A stretch of DNA of 7,525 bases from Bacillota bacterium. GTDB taxonomy: Bacteria; Bacillota; Clostridia; Lachnospirales; WQUN01. Both the position numbers and the translations under genes were made by a program. The notes under the pieces were generated by a model. It saw nothing but the letters and a program-made list of their open reading frames with translations. It was not told the DNA's origin and ran no database searches. How positions within the stretch are numbered: the stretch's first letter is position 1; each line of letters opens with the position of its first letter. This document shows positions 4,711 through 7,525 of this stretch, one piece after another. The stretch is from positions 1 through 7,525 of the forward strand of contig WQUN01000026.1 of NCBI GenBank assembly GCA_009782085.1. Direction: 5' to 3'.

Positions 4711-7512
4711 TCATTTTTCCGTTTCCACTTCCACCGTATAAATCTTCCCGTGCCCGACATAAACTTCCACTGCGTTATCCACAACGGACAGCTCCTCGAT
4801 GACCTTCCCGTCCAGCCTCACGGCCGCCGCCCTCGCCGCTCCGAAGCCGAGCCTGACTTGCGCTTTTTTGTCGCTTCCGGTGGGATTGTAAAACCTTATA
4901 AGCAGATTGTCCCTCTCGTTTTTTATCACGGCGGAAAGGACGATGTTGTCCCCGCGTATCTCCAGGAAGCTCTTTTCCGCGCCGAATACGCCCGTCTGCC
5001 TGCCGAACTCGCAGACGTTAAGCGGCGCGCTGAAAGCCAGGGCCTGACCGTACAGCCCGCCGCTTTCCCATTGGCCCTCGTGGGGCGCAAAGGCGTAACG
5101 GTATGTGAACTCCCGGAGGGACTGGCTCGACTCGTCGCCGGGATAGTCCATCCAAAGGCGGTTGTCGCAGGGGATGCGCAGGCGCGTGGAGCGCACAAGG
5201 CCCATGGCCAGCGTGTTCGTCGGGTCGTTCTCCAGCACCTCGTAGTCCTTCGCGGCGTCGGTAAGGACGGCGAAGCCCTCTTTCTGATTTGCAATGTCGA
5301 ACCAAAGCTGCGCCGGGTGGCGGGCCAGTTCGTTCCCGCGAAGGCCGTCCTCTGTAACGGACGGGTCCGCGGGGTACTCGCAGACCATGAACGAGCCCTC
5401 GGCCCAGGTCCTGTCCGCGTTCAGCTCCGTGGGCATACAGACCTTGAAATGGTGGTCCCTGACGGTGTTGTTTATGGTGGTCACGACCTCCAGGAACCGG
5501 GCGCCCTTTTTGAGCGTCAGCTCCATTTTGATCGGAAGCTCGGCGGACACGTCGCTCCGGGCGTCTTTCGCGAAGTCGTATTCCCTCGGGAGCCGCATGG
5601 ACAGCTCCGCCGCGAATTTGACCGCCAGCGGCCCGTGAATGACGGCGGAGACCCGCGCCACGCAGCCCAGGCTGCTGATTATGGCGTCCGCGGCGGGGTC
5701 GTCGTGCATCCACATGTTGCCGCGGTCGCCCTGGTCGAGGAAGTAATTGAGGTTCTTATAGAGCTTCCCGGTGGCCTTGTTCAGGAGATCGACCGTGCCG
5801 TCGGCGTTGACGCATACCTTCAGATACTCGTTCTCCGCCCGGTTCGGGCCGGTCAGCATGTCGCGCGCCGGGATGCGCGGCGCGTCCCAGTCCTCGTGGG
5901 GGTAGGGGTACTCGTTCTTCTCGGCCCATTTTAGCTTGAACGTCCTGTAGCCGCAGGCAGGGACGTCTTTGGCCTCGAACAGCAGCCGGACCTTGGTGCA
6001 GTAGAACGGCATGTTCCGGCTGCGCGGGTGATAGACGCCGGCGCGGGTGTTGGCCCTGCGCGATATTTCCTGCACGGGAACCCGGTTCCCCTCCATGTCC
6101 TCGATGATCGCGTATTTCAGTATGACGTCCCTGGGAATGTCCACAAAGGACTCGACAACCTCCGTCCGCGGGAAGGACGACGGGTTGTGGACGGCCAGGA
6201 AGAATTCGGCGGCGGAGACGCCGGAGGTGTCGATCTCCTTCGTGATGTTCTCCAGGCCCTTGCGTTCCAGGCCTTCGGCGATCAGCCTGGCCTGGGCGAG
6301 CCGCGCGGACTCGCCGTCGCCCAGGGACTTGGGGCCGAGGCCGTGCATGGAGTCGTGCGCGTGGCTCTGGAACAGGAGTTTCCAGGTTTTTTCGAGATAA
6401 GCCGCCGGATACCCGGCCAGGCCGGAGAGCCAGGCGAACGCCGAAAGCGGCTCCGCATAGCGGATGAGCTTGTTTTCGGCGCGGCTGTTTTCTATCATGA
6501 TCTCCGGGTGGGTGGTGAACACGTCGGTGTGGATGCTGCCGACGGGGCCGTCCCGCATCGGGCCGGCGACGGTGTCCAGGTCGCCGACTTTTTTGACCTC
6601 CTCTTTCAGCTCCGTCAGGTAGTCGGTCAGCGTGGAGTGGACGATCTCGAGCTCGTCTTTGTATTCCTCCCGCAGGGCTTTGAGTATCTCGGTAAAAAGC
6701 GGGTGGGGCTCCGTGAAGTCCGTGCCCTCGAACATCAGCACGCAGTCCGGGGCCGCGGTGCCTTTGACCGTCGCCAGCGCCCGCTCCATGCCCCTGCGGA
6801 GGTTTTCCCTGTGGAAAGACGTCTCCGGGTCGAGAATGTCGTAGAACCAGCCGTAGTTGTCGGGGTTGGCCGTATGGAAAACCTTGCCCATCTCGCCCCA
6901 TCTGTACTGCCAGTCCTTATGCCAGGCGTCCTTGTCGTAGACGATAGGTATATGCGCGGCGAAGAAGAAGTTCCAGCGCGCCTCCGGGCCGAGCCGGGAG
7001 GCCAGGAGCCGCGAGCCGTCCGGGCTTTCCCAGATGAACTCGTGGTATTTCGACTTTTTGGGGTCCATGAACTTGTAGAAAATGGCCGTGTCGATGTCAA
7101 AGTTGGCGTAGATCTGCGGAAGCTGGCCTATCTGGCCGAAAGAGAACACGTTGTACCCGCACATCAGCGGCCGCCCGAACTCCCGGCTGCGCCCGAGGCC
7201 GTACTGCAAATTGCGGATGACCGACTCGCCCTGAATCGGCGCGCAGTCCGGCAGGGAGTACCAGGGGCCGATCTCCGCGCGGCCGTCCCGGACCAGCCTG
7301 CGTATCCTTTCCGCGTTCTCGGGCCGGATCTCCAGATAGTCGTCGATCAGGTCGAACTGGCCGTCGAAGTGGAAGGAGCGGTAGTCCGGGTCTTTCTCCA
7401 TGATCTCCAGCAGATGGTCGAAGCAGTCCACCAGCCTCATGCGGGTGCGCTCGAACTCCCAGCGGAACTCCCGGTCCCAGTGGGTGTAGGTGACGATGTG
7501 AACCTTTTTCAT
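4711..7512 (-). CDS. Glycoside hydrolase family 38 protein (alpha-mannosidase-like) with substituted nucleophile position
   Basis: GH38 enzymes are zinc-dependent retaining alpha-mannosidases. The 933 residues fit the family's three parts: a catalytic domain (about 1-280), a helical middle domain (about 284-400) and long C-terminal beta domains (about 435-933). THWDRE (10-15) gives zinc ligands H11 and D13. DGQFDLIDDYLEIRPEN (50-66), GPWYSLPD (82-89) and GESVIRNL (95-102) are typical family blocks. EGTDF (262-266) carries the likely acid/base D265, and HAHDSMHG (384-391) carries the third zinc ligand, H386. The block that should hold the nucleophile (usually DxFG before QxPQI) reads NVFSFGQIGQLPQIY (121-135), with F123 in place of Asp. 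The protein may therefore be a divergent subfamily with altered chemistry, or inactive. No signal peptide is present, so it is probably cytoplasmic. The start has only a weak GGAT ribosome site, 5 nt upstream of the ATG. It is the first visible gene of an operon with the HAD gene. Confidence 0.92.
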   Translation of the reverse strand: MKKVHIVTYTHWDREFRWEFERTRMRLVDCFDHLLEIMEKDPDYRSFHFDGQFDLIDDYLEIRPENAERIRRLVRDGRAEIGPWYSLPDCAPIQGESVIRNLQYGLGRSREFGRPLMCGYNVFSFGQIGQLPQIYANFDIDTAIFYKFMDPKKSKYHEFIWESPDGSRLLASRLGPEARWNFFFAAHIPIVYDKDAWHKDWQYRWGEMGKVFHTANPDNYGWFYDILDPETSFHRENLRRGMERALATVKGTAAPDCVLMFEGTDFTEPHPLFTEILKALREEYKDELEIVHSTLTDYLTELKEEVKKVGDLDTVAGPMRDGPVGSIHTDVFTTHPEIMIENSRAENKLIRYAEPLSAFAWLSGLAGYPAAYLEKTWKLLFQSHAHDSMHGLGPKSLGDGESARLAQARLIAEGLERKGLENITKEIDTSGVSAAEFFLAVHNPSSFPRTEVVESFVDIPRDVILKYAIIEDMEGNRVPVQEISRRANTRAGVYHPRSRNMPFYCTKVRLLFEAKDVPACGYRTFKLKWAEKNEYPYPHEDWDAPRIPARDMLTGPNRAENEYLKVCVNADGTVDLLNKATGKLYKNLNYFLDQGDRGNMWMHDDPAADAIISSLGCVARVSAVIHGPLAVKFAAELSMRLPREYDFAKDARSDVSAELPIKMELTLKKGARFLEVVTTINNTVRDHHFKVCMPTELNADRTWAEGSFMVCEYPADPSVTEDGLRGNELARHPAQLWFDIANQKEGFAVLTDAAKDYEVLENDPTNTLAMGLVRSTRLRIPCDNRLWMDYPGDESSQSLREFTYRYAFAPHEGQWESGGLYGQALAFSAPLNVCEFGRQTGVFGAEKSFLEIRGDNIVLSAVIKNERDNLLIRFYNPTGSDKKAQVRLGFGAARAAAVRLDGKVIEELSVVDNAVEVYVGHGKIYTVEVETEK

Positions 7513-7525
7513 GAGCGATCCATCC

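Noticed and set aside
3421..5934. Long plus-strand open frame of 837 codons
   Set aside because: It runs antisense to most of the HAD gene and part of the GH38 gene and straight through the fold-back element. It has no recognisable domain or good ribosome site. Long antisense frames are common opposite GC-rich genes.
5756..6901. Minus-strand open frame of 381 codons in another frame inside the GH38 gene
   Set aside because: It is R, G and P rich and is an out-of-frame reading of a gene with clear GH38 motifs.

Overview
The window looks like chromosomal DNA of a GC-rich Gram-positive-type anaerobe, most likely a clostridial Firmicute. This is an inference from gene order (ftsE-ftsX-M23 peptidase-exported protein), from AGGAGG-type ribosome binding sites and from the style of the proteins. 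No rRNA or other marker gene is present to confirm it. Every supported protein gene is on the minus strand, so the window reads biologically from right to left.

Right half (7512 to 3757): a two-gene operon. A 933-residue glycoside hydrolase family 38 protein (alpha-mannosidase-like) is followed after 27 nt by a 308-residue HAD-superfamily phosphatase/phosphomutase-like protein. Together they suggest breakdown of a mannose-containing glycan or small glycoside, with the HAD enzyme acting on a phosphorylated product; the substrate is not readable from the sequence. The GH38 protein keeps the zinc His/Asp residues and the likely acid/base Asp, but has Phe where the catalytic nucleophile Asp is expected.

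Middle (3756 to 3070): about 690 nt without a convincing gene. It holds two non-coding palindromic elements. One is about 118 bp (3267-3384). The other is a 259-bp fold-back element (3491-3749) with 21-bp terminal inverted repeats matching at 18 positions and a perfect 8-bp target-site duplication; its right copy shares one base with the stop codon of the HAD gene. A good promoter for ftsE lies at the left side of this region.

Left half (3069 to 1): a cell-division/envelope cluster. ftsE (ATPase) and ftsX (membrane subunit) overlap by 11 nt. They are followed by a secreted coiled-coil M23 (LytM) peptidase with its own likely promoter built on a duplicated 15-bp unit, and then by the start of an exported or membrane-anchored protein cut by the window edge. 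FtsEX is known to drive extracytoplasmic peptidoglycan hydrolases through coiled-coil partners. Here the partner's coiled coil and an apparently intact LytM active site are in one polypeptide, so the cluster probably encodes a complete ATP-gated wall hydrolase.
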